Shown one piece after another: positions 43,101 through 48,561 of a stretch of 64,000 nucleotides of DNA. Numbering within the stretch: the first letter of the stretch is position 1; each line of letters begins with the position of its first letter. The translations under genes were made by a program, and so were the position numbers. The notes under the pieces are model-generated. The model did not search any database. It saw nothing but the letters and a program-made list of their open reading frames with translations, and was not told the DNA's origin. Where the stretch lies: contig CM051511.1 of the NCBI GenBank assembly GCA_028015205.1, forward strand, positions 33,410,001-33,474,000. Direction: 5' to 3'. This DNA comes from Mytilisepta virgata. Taxonomy: Eukaryota > Mollusca > Bivalvia > Mytilida > Mytilidae.

Positions 43101-44720
43101 TTCATTATTGTTGATTCTGATTGGTCGACAAAGTGCCGTCTGGAATGTTTAATTTTGGAAAAATGATATCCAGCGTATGCATATCCGGCCCAGTAAAAGA
43201 GTTCCATTTAAACCGCTTATTTCTTTCGTATTTTGCAAAAAGTGTAATCAGTATGGAACTATAAGTAATAAGAGTTGTTTTCCGCAATTTTTCCGTGTAT
43301 AAACTCATCGAGGTAACCCACTAACTTAACACGGACTTTATTCAGTTTGTGAGTGAACTGGTCTCCTTTACCCGGATAAATTACCGAAAAAGAACTCTTA
43401 TTACTGTAATACCAATACAATATCGGAGACTTATTTTTGAAACTAGGGACGCATTTAGGTATGACCTTTTTGTAAGCTCAATATGGTTGAACATCAGCGT
43501 GTAACATTATAAATTGGATAACAAAATAAACACAATTTTAAAAGCAACTGAGATTCGTTAGAAGTGTTAACTAGAGAATTGATGAAATTTATTACAAACA
43601 AATTTTTTTGTGTGCAGCATATTCTAATTTAGAAAAAACAAAAAATGTTAAAAATTAACAAATTTCTCTCAGGAATGACTACGTTTTATTCAGTCTAGGA
43701 ATAAATAACCTCAATCACGCGGTGCACACTACATGTAAATAAACCCGGCAGCAGGTTATTTTAAGGTTTTATTCTATTATAAGTTATATTGAATTGACTG
43801 TGATGAAACGTAAAATTACAGTCAATCGGCAGTCAATCCTGATAATTGTATTTCAACGATTGTTTTTAAAAGCCTTAAACGTAGGGATTACCCTATATGA
43901 CGTCATAGTAGAGAAGAAATAACTAGTCTATTATATGAGAGACAACACAATGTAAGCCAATAGAATGATGCGTTAAATCCAATATTAAAGTATTTAAAAT
44001 TTTACCCTTGAAATGAAATCTTGGACTTCGATTTACGTACTGAGCTGGTAATATTTCCAGTACTAACTAAAACACACCTATTGACTAATACAGTGAATTG
44101 TACAATATATTATTATTACAATGCAACCTGATCAAACAATAATATAATGAATATAAAATAGAAAATTACAAAAGCTTACGATGCACTTTACTATATTAAT
44201 GATTTACATGAAGTGTTTTACGCATTACAGGAATCATTTTTACCGTTGTAAGCTCTGTGCTAGGAGGCATTGCCAGTACTCTGATCTTGCATCAAATATT
44301 ACAGAACATGTTCATGACAGCTTGCTTAATAGAACAAGAGGTAATGCAATTTACATTTATATCCAAAATAGCATGAAAATAATTTAACCTTAGAGAGTAA
44401 GTATAGTTTAAAGTGCAAAAATGGAATATGATAGTACAAGAAAATATAATTTATTTTAAAATAAAAATATTTGAGATATTGAGAGTTAACTTTTCATAAT
44501 TTTGTTCAGCTATTGATAACTTATTTAACGTGTATATTTACAGAAAAATCTAAAAGACGAAAGCGTAGATGAGCTTATTAGTAGTGCTATCGAAATTGTC
44601 GATCTCGACATTGAAAATACAGTGGAAAATAAAAAAAGAATTTTACAGAACAAGCCTCCCGAGAGTTTCATGGGCATTATTAAACATATGTACACAAACG
44701 ACGAGACACATTCGGTATGA
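73..44720 (+). CDS. Gene A: multi-exon LRR single-pass transmembrane protein, 5' partial
   Basis: Fourteen exons join in one frame (73-144, 1520-1591, 3387-3458, 8811-8882, 20993-21064, 23003-23074, 24107-24178, 24579-24650, 26054-26125, 31155-31318, 40129-40194, 42704-42769, 44231-44340, 44544-44720), giving 1231 nt: one nucleotide finishing a codon from the missing upstream exon, 409 codons and TGA. Order: nine 24-residue LRRs of pattern xLxxNxLxxLPxxIFxNLxNLxxL, a two-cysteine cap, two Thr/Ser-rich 22-residue stalk segments, one hydrophobic helix, and a cytoplasmic tail of about 70 residues. By family knowledge this is a cell-surface ligand-binding or adhesion-type protein. I see no TIR, kinase or Ig domain. 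The signal peptide and N-terminal cap exons must lie left of the window; gene B shows what they probably look like. The ligand is unknown, and a role in recognition is inference. Confidence 0.85.
1180..2545. repeat. Exon-bearing tandem duplication, copy 2
   Basis: Second copy, with exon 1520-1591. Its left intron part (1180-1519) reappears before gene B's exon at 63150-63849, which shows that the duplicated unit includes upstream intron and also occurs in the paralogous gene. Confidence 0.85.
1520..1591 (+). CDS. Gene A LRR exon 2 (duplicate of exon at 73)
   Basis: 72-nt phase 2-2 exon with acceptor ...TTTACAG and donor GTAAGT. Encodes DLGGNFIATLPERIF then QNLRNLHLL. Flanking intron sequence on both sides also matches that around the exon at 73, so the exon was copied together with about 1.45 kb of surrounding DNA. 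Confidence 0.88.
2546..3386. other. Intron, nothing recognised
   Basis: AT-rich intron of gene A. A 117-codon minus-strand open frame (2598-2951) is Phe/Leu/Asn-rich with no family resemblance and looks like chance in AT-rich DNA. Confidence 0.6.
3387..3458 (+). CDS. Gene A LRR exon 3
   Basis: 72-nt phase 2-2 exon after a long pyrimidine tract (TTTTTTTCCAG) and before GTAAGT. Encodes NLGRNNLQILPKDIF then KNLVNLYYL, a canonical 24-residue LRR with the conserved Asn, LP and IF positions. Confidence 0.9.
3760..4335 (+). mobile_element. Degenerate LINE 3' fragment
   Basis: Broken frames around 3965-4130 still read CRWITGTYIL and, after shifts, CxLC..EDEDIAHLLLRCSAL, resembling the region after the RT domain of LINE-type retrotransposons with a CxxC..H..C zinc-binding pattern. 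It has several stops and frameshifts, so it is dead. Lineage not assigned. Confidence 0.5.
4650..6095. mobile_element. Non-autonomous element with 26-bp minisatellites near both ends
   Basis: A cluster of 26-bp units (GGTTCTAGGGTAGAACTGTC..) at 4718-4855 and a smaller one at 5949-6050 bracket about 1.1 kb of AT-rich sequence. The outer ends carry AGAACTGTTCT-like motifs in opposite orientation (about 4683 and 6071-6085). No coding sequence inside. A non-autonomous DNA transposon is the likeliest reading. Confidence 0.45.
4718..4855. repeat. 26-bp minisatellite, about five units
   Basis: Unit starts at 4718, 4744, 4770, 4796 and 4822 are exactly 26 bases apart, each beginning GGTTCTA or a one-base variant and ending CATAAAT or similar. 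Confidence 0.85.
6100..8810. other. Intron, nothing recognised
   Basis: AT-rich gene A intron. Overlapping open frames on both strands at 7036-7288 have no recognisable domain. A poly(A)-like run occurs near 8393-8410. No LRR exon found. Confidence 0.5.
8811..8882 (+). CDS. Gene A LRR exon 4
   Basis: 72-nt phase 2-2 exon, acceptor TTTTTACCAG, donor GTAAGT. Encodes YLTTNYLQTLPANLF then QSCIYLNIL. The second half carries a Cys where other repeats have Leu. It is isolated by introns of 5.4 and 12.1 kb. Confidence 0.87.
9485..12140. mobile_element. Large non-autonomous DNA element containing a ~260-bp array
   Basis: Ends carry similar AAACAGAGATnAtGACC-type motifs, plus at 9494 and inverted near 12050-12080. 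Inside are GGACGGCGCATGC motifs (9720, 9776, 11925) and CCTAGGAC/TCCTAAGGAC palindromes, surrounding an array of degenerate repeats (10160-11650). No transposase frame is visible. Exact boundaries are uncertain. Confidence 0.45.
10160..11650 (+). repeat. Degenerate ~260-bp tandem array
   Basis: The marker AGTGTGCGATATAAG recurs near 10168, 10398, 10773, 11035, 11301 and 11553. Each unit also has a TTTCAAACTTGACAT block and a TTACCGTAATAC block. Six diverged units. The same family appears in reverse orientation at 31740-32810. Confidence 0.8.
12490..12725. mobile_element. Palindrome-rich repeat fragment
   Basis: Dense alternation of TCCTAAGA/TCTTAGGA motifs (for example near 12560-12610 and 12655-12715) that can pair with one another, like the terminus of a foldback element. 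No partner end identified. Confidence 0.35.
12730..15560. other. Intron, little recognised
   Basis: Gene A intron. Around 13399-13463 a short frame ends in SEKLEDLDIAPDEPHAEM and TAA, which looks like a protein C-terminus but cannot be extended upstream. A ~45-base block recurs at 14548 and 14905 (TTAATGTTTCrTA..AGTAAGGTATAAT). Otherwise nothing supported. Confidence 0.4.
15573..16689 (+). pseudogene. Two orphan exon-like segments with stop, inside gene A intron
   Basis: 15573-15644 (72 nt) is open in one frame between AG and GTAACA and encodes IDLCHHERNLDRIIMNNTIH then LK, entering and leaving in phase 1. The next segment, from an AATTTTAG acceptor at 16652, continues in frame as GVQLVGTSIIL and stops at TGA (16687-16689). 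AATAAA follows at 16810. They do not fit the LRR frame or family. They could be the 3' end of an unrelated gene moved here, an alternative 3' end, or chance. I do not recognise the protein. Between them lies the 145-bp array. Confidence 0.3.
15835..16390 (+). repeat. 145-bp tandem array, four units
   Basis: AAGTCnnATAGG-type markers start near 15846, 15990, 16137 and 16282, giving a 144-147-base period. Each unit has GGATGCGTCTTGGAAA and a CCTACATTTTATGCATGA block. Confidence 0.8.
16810..16815 (+). terminator. AATAAA poly(A) signal after orphan exons
   Basis: AATAAA 121 bases after the TGA at 16689. It would suit the 3' end of the orphan exon pair, or act as a premature poly(A) site in gene A's 12-kb intron. 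Confidence 0.3.
17016..17107 (+). mobile_element. SINE tail fragment
   Basis: CTTCCTCCAACAATAAAACT through GTGCTGAAAACGGTGTAAAA and an AAAC-rich end, matching the last ~90 bases of the SINE at 33346-33613. The head is missing. Confidence 0.65.
17300..19830 (+). repeat. Long tandem array with higher-order structure
   Basis: Fourteen or more units of about 110-170 bp with CTTCTTGTCTGAAAC, CAATTGGAAC, TTTCAGAATTGTGTCCGATG and AAnATGGCCGCCACAGC blocks. GTCT markers at 17863, 18034, 18186, 18342 | 18453, 18623, 18777, 18934 | 19044 give spacings 171,152,156,111 then 170,154,157,110: a four-unit block of ~590 bp duplicated in tandem. The array ends in a GGTGAGCGGTACAGAC..GAGAGCCTC stretch also found at 62260-62295. 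Confidence 0.85.
19831..20992. other. Intron, nothing recognised beyond duplicated exon flank
   Basis: AT-rich. The last ~200 bases (from about 20810) are paralogous to the sequence before the exons at 24107 and 26054. Confidence 0.5.
20993..21064 (+). CDS. Gene A LRR exon 5 (type A)
   Basis: 72-nt phase 2-2 exon, acceptor ATTTTTCCAG, donor GTAAGT. Encodes YLDNNSLQSLPGDIF then RDLVYLNTL. NNS is a potential N-glycosylation site. It belongs with the exons at 24107 and 26054, which share upstream intron sequence such as the GTTGTGAAA block. Confidence 0.9.
21480..21900 (+). repeat. ~150-bp tandem repeat, about three units
   Basis: CTTATTG markers at 21487, 21633 and 21791, each followed by ACATATTG-like, TACTGTATAG-like and CATAAATTGAAAAA-like blocks. 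The same family lies in gene B's intron at 63265-63620. Confidence 0.75.
22278..22686 (+). mobile_element. 5'-truncated Penelope-like RT element with 18-bp TSD
   Basis: An 18-base direct repeat (AGAGAACTATAAACATTT at 22278-22295 and 22669-22686) brackets a 373-bp insert. It keeps only the last codons of the RT frame (SVPISKM.. ending CTGTCGTAA near 22386) and the conserved 3' tail seen in the other copies. A textbook truncated retrotransposition product, with little decay of the TSD. Confidence 0.75.
23003..23074 (+). CDS. Gene A LRR exon 6 (type B)
   Basis: 72-nt phase 2-2 exon, acceptor CACTTCCAG, donor GTAAGT. Encodes VISENPLKTLPADVF then SSLVNLQKL. It is a close copy of the exon at 24579; the downstream introns also match over at least 170 bases. 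Confidence 0.9.
24107..24178 (+). CDS. Gene A LRR exon 7 (type A)
   Basis: 72-nt phase 2-2 exon, acceptor TTTTTCCAG, donor GTAAGT. Encodes LMFNNSLQTLPEDIF then RNLDNLNEL, with a potential NNS glycosylation site. It is paralogous to the exon at 26054 together with several hundred bases of upstream intron. Confidence 0.9.
24579..24650 (+). CDS. Gene A LRR exon 8 (type B)
   Basis: 72-nt phase 2-2 exon, acceptor TTTATCAG, donor GTAAGT. Encodes FIHATDLKTLPADVF then NNLVNLQML. The conserved Asn of the repeat is replaced (ATDL), as may be expected for a recent duplicate of the exon at 23003 that is drifting. Confidence 0.87.
25522..25896 (-). mobile_element. Complete tRNA-derived SINE with 11-bp TSD
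   Basis: TTGTGAAAAGT at 25522-25532 and 25886-25896 flanks a 353-bp element (25533-25885). Its 5' end is on the right: read on the minus strand it begins GGGCCGTGGTGTAGTGGTTA and contains a B-box GGTTCGATTCC, a tRNA-like Pol III promoter. It is absent from the duplicate intron before the exon at 24107. Confidence 0.85.
26054..26125 (+). CDS. Gene A LRR exon 9 (type A)
   Basis: 72-nt phase 2-2 exon, acceptor ATATTTACAG, donor GTAAGT. Encodes YMFDNSFQSLPANIF then GNLDNLNDL. Last LRR before the C-terminal cap. Its upstream intron is a copy of that before 24107, but with a SINE inserted (25533-25885). Confidence 0.9.
26262..26325. repeat. Short dispersed repeat shared with 48442-48500
   Basis: CAATCCAAAGATACTAATAT and following TAAATTTATA are present at both places. 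Confidence 0.6.
26815..27065. repeat. Dispersed repeat, copy 1
   Basis: GGAAAGGTCAACAATAACA through ATAGTCTGAC, ATTGGTGGGGTTAAACCGG and CTCTGGGGTATAAAACACAC. A diverged copy is at 59470-59650, in the same orientation. Confidence 0.65.
27100..28620 (+). pseudogene. Penelope-like reverse transcriptase copy, frameshifted
   Basis: Pieces of one RT protein in different frames: IPKLHK-like start (~27270), RHIAGSAYCSTKPLSKIL (27310), FEFSTLYTAIPHSQL (~27517), a diverged MGTNCAPLLADLF-type block (~27785-27820), FRYID (~27905) and VNFPFLSSNIPASPAYGVYV (~28090), RKFYGR (~28275), then the conserved 3' tail. The SLYTNIP-like and MG..CAPLLA motifs resemble Penelope-like retroelements; I give that lineage with moderate confidence. 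5'-truncated, with several frameshifts and stops, so inactive. Confidence 0.75.
29092..29500 (-). pseudogene. RT fragment preceded by an element tail, minus strand
   Basis: On the minus strand, an element tail (29447 to about 29240, read GAGCACCTGAGTTTACCCCC..) comes first and is followed by an RT piece, NFAFLDGNVHVVPSDGVYIS then QLVRFARI (29210-29092). RT after tail is the order expected if the end of one copy abuts a truncated second copy. The RT piece is a different subfamily from the plus-strand copies. Confidence 0.6.
30112..30365 (+). mobile_element. Solo Penelope-like 3' tail
   Basis: Starts TACCTCCACCGATTTGTGA and runs to TTTGCTCCTTAGGTATATTTG, the same ~250-bp tail as at 22390-22650 and 28370-28610, without RT sequence. 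An extreme 5' truncation. Confidence 0.7.
31155..31318 (+). CDS. Gene A LRR C-terminal cap exon
   Basis: 164-nt exon, acceptor TTCATTTTTAG, donor GTAAGT; enters in phase 2 and leaves in phase 1. Completes the last Leu codon and encodes about 54 residues beginning WMDALFGCTSDNLALQ, with two cysteines (residues 8 and ~49) that could form one disulfide. Its position after the LRRs and its Trp/Cys content suggest a degenerate LRRCT cap; it lacks the full CxC..C..C pattern of classical caps. The phase change marks the end of the repeat module. Confidence 0.82.
31740..32810 (-). repeat. ~260-bp array, inverted relative to 10160-11650
   Basis: Reverse-complement markers (TTATATCGCACA-like) at about 31866, 32080, 32321 and 32591; blocks TCAAGTTTGAAACTTG and GGTAAGTTGCAGAGAAGC are complements of blocks in the first array. 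About four units. Confidence 0.8.
32820..34400 (+). repeat. ~134-bp tandem array interrupted by a SINE
   Basis: GGTTTATGAGATAATT-type markers at 33635, 33771, 33906, 34041, 34174 and ~34307 are 133-136 bases apart; earlier diverged units lie at 32860-33250. Each unit has GATGGGAGTGGTGATAACCC and GGGGAATAAGAAAATATATG. Confidence 0.85.
33333..33626 (+). mobile_element. Complete tRNA-derived SINE with 13-bp TSD
   Basis: ACGTCGCGCTTGA at 33333-33345 and 33614-33626 flanks 268 bp. The head has A-box TGGCCGAGTGG (33357) and B-box GAGTTCGAATCTC (33424-33436), a Leu/Ser-tRNA-like Pol III promoter. The tail has CTACCGAAGGTCGGTGG and CACCAATAAAAACTGGCC and ends in AAAC repeats. It cannot fold a normal acceptor stem, so it is not a tRNA gene. 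The identical TSDs indicate a fairly young insertion. Confidence 0.88.
34720..35050 (-). repeat. Dispersed repeat end with GACGGACG and GTCAGGTGAG motifs
   Basis: CAAGTTTGGTTCCAATTGG and GGAGAATCTCTTT, then GACGACGGACGACGGACGCC, CAAGTGATGGCAATAGCTCA and TCAGGTCAGGTGAG. A relative occurs at 57340-57762. Open frames across it are repeat-derived. Confidence 0.55.
35515..36010 (+). repeat. ~130-bp tandem repeat, four units
   Basis: TGGTTGCTAG markers at 35541, 35676, 35806 and a diverged one at 35936, with GGAAATTTAnCAAAnTTGG blocks between. Confidence 0.75.
36060..37290. other. Intron, little recognised
   Basis: Contains an ACGTACGTACGTAC run (36387-36410) next to a GC-rich TCGTCGCTTCGCTAGCGCGG patch (36431-36452), probably the end of a repeat element. 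No coding sequence supported. Confidence 0.4.
37290..39330 (+). pseudogene. Penelope-like RT element, longest copy, broken
   Basis: A minus-oriented tail (37290-37497, matching 29238-29447) abuts a plus-strand RT open frame. The frame is open to 38067 and includes ISYTYTKHFATKIFNYK, FHYTPVGHVITGDLN and KGPKYREPQPINWKY with VEDYARKW, the N-terminal part of the same protein family. Later pieces are frameshifted; the end (38724-39068) has CPPLLGDLFLYIYEADFIQ, the YIDD box (FRYIDDALSL) and SLRKFYGRHH. About 225 bases between ELEIK and LLKQGF are deleted compared with the copy at 27100. Conserved 3' tail to about 39320. Not functional. Confidence 0.75.
39690..40255 (+). repeat. Stalk-exon duplication unit, copy 1 with an older partial copy
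   Basis: 39885-40255 (exon 40129-40194 inside) matches 42465-42847 closely. A more diverged copy of the intron part, without recognisable exon, precedes it at about 39690-39880. Confidence 0.8.
40129..40194 (+). CDS. Gene A juxtamembrane stalk exon, copy 1
   Basis: 66-nt exon, phase 1 on both sides, acceptor AAATTTTAG, donor GTAAGT. Encodes PTEKHVTVHSTDGEIKGHTT plus flanking split codons. Hydrophilic, Thr/Ser-rich and without cysteine, as expected for a stalk between ectodomain and membrane. Being symmetric it can be skipped without shifting frame. Confidence 0.75.
40499..40930. repeat. Dispersed repeat
   Basis: TTGATTGATTGTTCGTTGTT and TTAACGTCCAATGGCAAAT, then GTAGCGGCTATTAGCCTACT and ACTACAGAAGGGGTCTTTAG. 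The latter part weakly resembles the body of the SINE at 25533-25885 (GTAGCGGCGTTTTAGCCTAC). I recognise the first motif as a common bivalve repeat but cannot name the family. Confidence 0.5.
41030..41180 (+). repeat. Diverged copy of stalk-exon intron unit, exon lost
   Basis: ACATGTCTATGGTTGC through TGTTCTATAAAAAGGAATGAAA matches the intron before both stalk exons, but no exon or acceptor follows. Confidence 0.6.
41200..42460. other. Intron between stalk exons, nothing coding
   Basis: AT-rich intron with a CATGAAATATTTTCCCCATG stretch and following T-rich sequence that may be a dispersed repeat. No supported gene. Confidence 0.4.
42465..42847 (+). repeat. Stalk-exon duplication unit, copy 2
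   Basis: Near-identical to 39885-40255 and includes exon 42704-42769. Identity ends just after CCCTACTGAAAACAAACA in both copies, marking the duplication boundary. Confidence 0.85.
42704..42769 (+). CDS. Gene A juxtamembrane stalk exon, copy 2
   Basis: 66-nt phase 1-1 exon, a near-exact copy of 40129-40194 (STEKHVTVHSTDDEIKGH), embedded in about 370 bases of duplicated intron. Both copies keep perfect splice sites and open frame, so both may be used in tandem, or one at a time. Confidence 0.75.
42850..44230. other. Intron before transmembrane exon
   Basis: AT-rich, no repeat array or coding sequence recognised. Confidence 0.4.
44231..44340 (+). CDS. Gene A transmembrane exon
   Basis: 110-nt exon, acceptor GCATTACAG, donor GTAATG; enters in phase 1, leaves in phase 0. 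Joined to the stalk exon it reads GIIFTVVSSVLGGIAS then TLILHQILQNMF. The ~19 hydrophobic residues are enough for one membrane span, with a GG pair in the middle that could pack helices. Followed by the start of the cytoplasmic tail (TACLIEQE). Confidence 0.82.
44544..44720 (+). CDS. Gene A terminal exon, cytoplasmic tail
   Basis: 177-nt terminal exon in phase 0, acceptor TATATTTACAG, ending at TGA (44718-44720). Encodes 58 residues starting KNLKDESVDELISSAIEIVD and ending in DETHSV. The tail is acidic in its first half and basic in the middle (ENKKR); no TIR, death, ITAM or kinase signature is visible. It may act through adaptors, or the protein may only be an adhesion or decoy molecule. Confidence 0.82.
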   Translation, partial: KNLKDESVDELISSAIEIVDLDIENTVENKKRILQNKPPESFMGIIKHMYTNDETHSV

Positions 44721-44798
44721 CGCATGCCGTATTTGAGATGCGCTGTCAATATAAATACTACTGTGTTCTTTAACAATAACATCATTTTTCAATACTGG

Positions 44799-44983
44799 AT
44801 TTCCTACCGAAGGTTGGTGATTATCTCCAGGTACTCCGACTTCCTCCACCAATAAAAACTGGCCTCCGCGACAAACATCAATACTGAAGAATCTGCAAAT
44901 CCAGTTTCATATATGGAGTGTGATCTGATGTCCCACCACCAAAGCCATTTCTAAAACAGGCCGATTGACGTTAAACAATACTC
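44799..44983 (+). mobile_element. SINE 3' tail fragment downstream of gene A
   Basis: Starts TTCCTACCGAAGGTTGGTGA and runs through CACCAATAAAAACTGGCC, matching the tail of the complete SINE at 33346-33613. The tRNA-like head is missing, so this is a 5'-truncated copy. It abuts the end of gene A. Confidence 0.65.
44851..44856 (+). terminator. Candidate poly(A) signal AATAAA for gene A
   Basis: AATAAA lies 131 bases after the gene A stop codon, inside a SINE-tail fragment (44799-44983). If used, it would give a short 3' UTR made partly of SINE sequence. No transcript evidence is available here. Confidence 0.35.
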
Positions 44984-45234
44984 TGACTAATTTATGTTGA
45001 TGATATAGAAGGGATTATTGGTAATTGAACATTCCTGAGTTCAGATTAAAACGCCTCCAATCACTTTTTAAGGATATTCGCTGCTCAGCTTCAAAATAAC
45101 AAGCGTTTCATAACACTGGTAAAAATTGATAGTGGATTAAAAAGGGAACAAAAAGCGCGAAAAAAATATAGGTCCGTGGGCTTGTTTTCGAGATATAAAC
45201 CATTGAAAATTTGGCGGGAAAAATATGCTCTCTT

Positions 45235-45600
45235 GATATATCATAGCTTTATAAGTTTTATTTCTCAAAAACCATTAAATAATAACAAGAATCTTATAAG
45301 ATTTTAACAAATGGCAAAATATTTATGAAAAGAAAATTGGGTGTTAGCGGGAAAAATAATTTATGGCATTCAAATGGATAAGTGGATAAAAGCAGATGAT
45401 TCTGAACATCAGACAAAAAATATCATTGACAAGTTTTATTTCTCAAAAATTATTAAATATTAACAAGGATTTTAGAAGATTTTGACAAAGGCTTATTATT
45501 CTGCATGCAAAAATTTATGAAAATAAAACTGGGTGTTAGCGGGAAAAATAATGTATGGCATTCAAATGGATAAAACATGATGATTCTGAACATCTGACAA
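45235..45600 (+). repeat. ~192-bp tandem repeat, two units
   Basis: GGGTGTTAGCGGGAAAAATA at 45339 and 45531, each followed by TGGCATTCAAATGGATAA and ATGATTCTGAACATC. A partial third unit (TTGGCGGGAAAAATA) is at about 45211. Confidence 0.8.
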
Positions 45601-45609
45601 AAATTCAAA

Positions 45610-46990
45610 ATCATGACCAGCGAAAATCCTTAAATAACAACAAATGCTGGCAAGTCATCAATAGTCCACAAAAGCAAAGAACGGAATTAGAGTTCTCTTT
45701 AGGTTTTTTTGTATTACTAAATTAATTTGATAGTTTTCATCTACAATTTATCGCACGTTTTCCTCATTTATAGATTAATTAAAACAGTGTTATAAATCAA
45801 TAATGATTTTTCAAGCTTTTCTCTATCAATAAGCATTTAATTCCCATTTTAAAAGTTTATAAAATCTTCTTTCATTTCTTTAATATATCTATTTTGCACC
45901 AATGGTTTTAATGCGTTATTTACTAGACTGATAGATATTTCATTTAGGGTTATGGTTATGGTTTATGGTTCAGGTGAAATGTTAGGGATGGCTTAGACAA
46001 AGGTTAAGGTTATTGTTTTTGGTTAGGATACATGTATGGGTTTAGAACGACTGATATAGTTAATTGTAGGCCGTAAAATTAGAATTCAAATGTAAGCTAT
46101 GTGATAAGTTGTAAAAACATATGTGTGTTGTTCATTGATCAAAATTTATTTTTAAATTGCCGTAACTTATTTTGGGAAATCCTTTAATCCCTATCATGAT
46201 ATATGTACGTTGCCCAAATTCCTTTTTTCAACAGAACTGGTAATTCCAGTCAATTGATTACAAAAATATTTAGCATATTTGTTTTTTATTTTTATATTTT
46301 CGGGGGCGGGTGTGAGTAGATACGTTTTTTATCGTAATTATTGACGTAGCTGCAAGTTTTTTTTTTTTTTTATAATTTTCATTTTGTTGTCATACTTAAA
46401 TTACATACTTCAGGCCTATTAGTCGTTAAGTAAAAGCACTGACATTTTATTTGCCAATTAGAGATGGGATAAGATTAAGATTTAGGTTCATGTTTATGTT
46501 TTAGTTATTTTCAGCTTAGCCTTAATTTACGATTTAATATCAGCAGTTTTTGAAAGGTTCTTTTTTTAAGAATTTTAAAGCAACTTTAATTACTCAATAG
46601 AGATTTTTTGATAAAACGAACATTAGATCCCTATCCTAATACACTTCCGGTACCAATAATGTTAAGTGCTTTTGTCATAAAAAAGAGATTTGAAATCAGG
46701 ATTTAAATGAATGGTCTACATCAATGCTATAAACATTACATTGAATTCGCGATAGCATTGATGAAGGATCTCAGTAGTCAGATAATTTTGATAAGTTTGA
46801 ATTACTGTTTTAATGCAAACTGTACTTGTTTTATTTTGATGTTGTTTTGCAACTTTTTAAATGTTTTTTTAATTTTTTAGTTTGCATTGCACCGTTAATT
46901 TATTATCGGTCCATTTTTGAGTAAGTTTAAACAATTGTTCTTACGTAAGACGTATATGTGCATGTATTATATATATAACAAATGTTTAAA
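45610..46990. other. Intergenic, nothing recognised
   Basis: AT-rich, with GGGTTATGGTTATGGTTTATG-like low-complexity stretches near 45948-46040 and a T-run at 46360. No gene supported. Confidence 0.5.
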
Positions 46991-46994
46991 TGTT

Positions 46995-47112
46995 TAATCG
47001 TCTTAATATTGTGACAACCATATAATGTATATATCCAGTGGATTATACATGTATACATGTATTATATATATATATATATATATTATATGGTTATCACAAT
47101 ATTAAAACGATT
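46995..47112. repeat. Foldback palindrome with TA-repeat loop
   Basis: TAATCGTCTTAATATTGTGA.. on the left pairs with ..TCACAATATTAAAACGATTA on the right, arms of about 38 bases with a few mismatches, around a (TA)n stretch. MITE-like or a simple hairpin. Confidence 0.75.
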
Positions 47113-47297
47113 AGTTGAATACTGTATTTACGGTGACAGTATGATAATAAAACATTATCATCCCATATAATTTATCAAAAATAGCTAAATCAGATTGCTG
47201 CCAAATAAATGCCAGAGAGGTAAAATTCCATCGCCACAAGCATACACACATGTACCATGTTCATCCCAAGATCGGTCACTGAAGCTATATTGTTAAA

Positions 47298-47400
47298 GGA
47301 GAATTGGCCGAGTGGTCTAGGGCTCTGGACATGGTTTTAAGCGAATACTTAGTAGGTGCCACAGTGTCTCAACAGTGTGCGTTCGAGTCCCGCCATAAGC
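47298..47400 (+). mobile_element. tRNA-Leu/Ser-like SINE head or tRNA pseudogene
   Basis: GGAGAATTGGCCGAGTGG (A-box) and GCGTTCGAGTCCCGCC (B-box at 47380) resemble a class II tRNA with long variable arm. The 3' side lacks a complement to GGAGAAT, so no acceptor stem forms. Confidence 0.5.
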
Positions 47401-48561
47401 GGAAAAAAATTTGACAGTATCAAAATCTGATTTTAACATTTTTGGGTTAGTATTTAGGCTAGTTTTTGAAAAAAATATAGGAAACAGTGAAAATGGTAGT
47501 AATTTTCTTTCCATAATGTCAGGTGTACATTTTCATAAGAATTAATGTAAATATTTCATTATTTGTATATTTCTTCATTTCAAGGCAGAAATCGTGTACT
47601 TTATTTCTGATGGATGAATTAAATTTGTGTTGATAGTTGTTTGTTTTGTATAGTCTGTTATTTTATTCGCCAATTAAAACGGTTGCATCACTGTTTCTGT
47701 AATATTCCGTAATGTATGTGTGTCTTGGATTTGCCATGGAATATCCTTAATAAATAGAAGTTAAGAAGTTTTTCCATATTCTCCCATTCTAGGGTATCAG
47801 GACCATGATTGATCACGTGATTATTCTAACTACCCGGATGACCCTAATATAATGACCTAACCTTAATAATTATCGACAAACGTCAGAAACGCAATATAAC
47901 TAGGTTATTTTCATAGACGCCGGATACAAAATAATGTGTTAAAACTTGAGGAAGATATATCTGAAAATAAATCCCGCTTAAAACTTTTACTTCAAGCTAT
48001 TCTCTTTCAAAAGAAATATAATGTACGGTCATGATTTATTTTGGTACGAATATCTTATTAACAAACACGACAAATGAATAGACATAAAATATGAAAATTT
48101 GCATTTGGATCTTAGATTTTGGAAAAATTAATTGAAGGTATCAATTATCAAGCCATTATCAAATATTTATTTCAGCATTCTTTTTGCTGCATTTTTATAT
48201 CTGAAATTAAAATTGACAGATTTTTTGACAGAGCAATAACATATTTCATTCACCAGAATAGAGAATGGAAACGGGGAATGTGTCAAACAGACAACAACCC
48301 GACCAAAGAGCAGAAAACAGTCCAATGCCAGCAATGGGACTTCAACGCAGCGAGAAAAAAAAAACGCACAAGACTAACAAAGGCTAGAGGTTCCTGAATT
48401 GGAACAGGCACAAAAATTCGGCGGGGTTAAACAAATTTTGTAAATAAAATAGCAATCCAAAGATACTAATATTATATATAGTAAATTTATACTATGCTGT
48501 CCACCATGCAGAGGCATCGTCCCAGGAGTTTCAAAATAACAATCCTAAAATACATATACAC

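Noticed and set aside
44700..44720. PDZ-binding motif at the gene A C-terminus (..THSV)
   Set aside because: The class I motif needs Ser/Thr two residues before the end; here that position is His.
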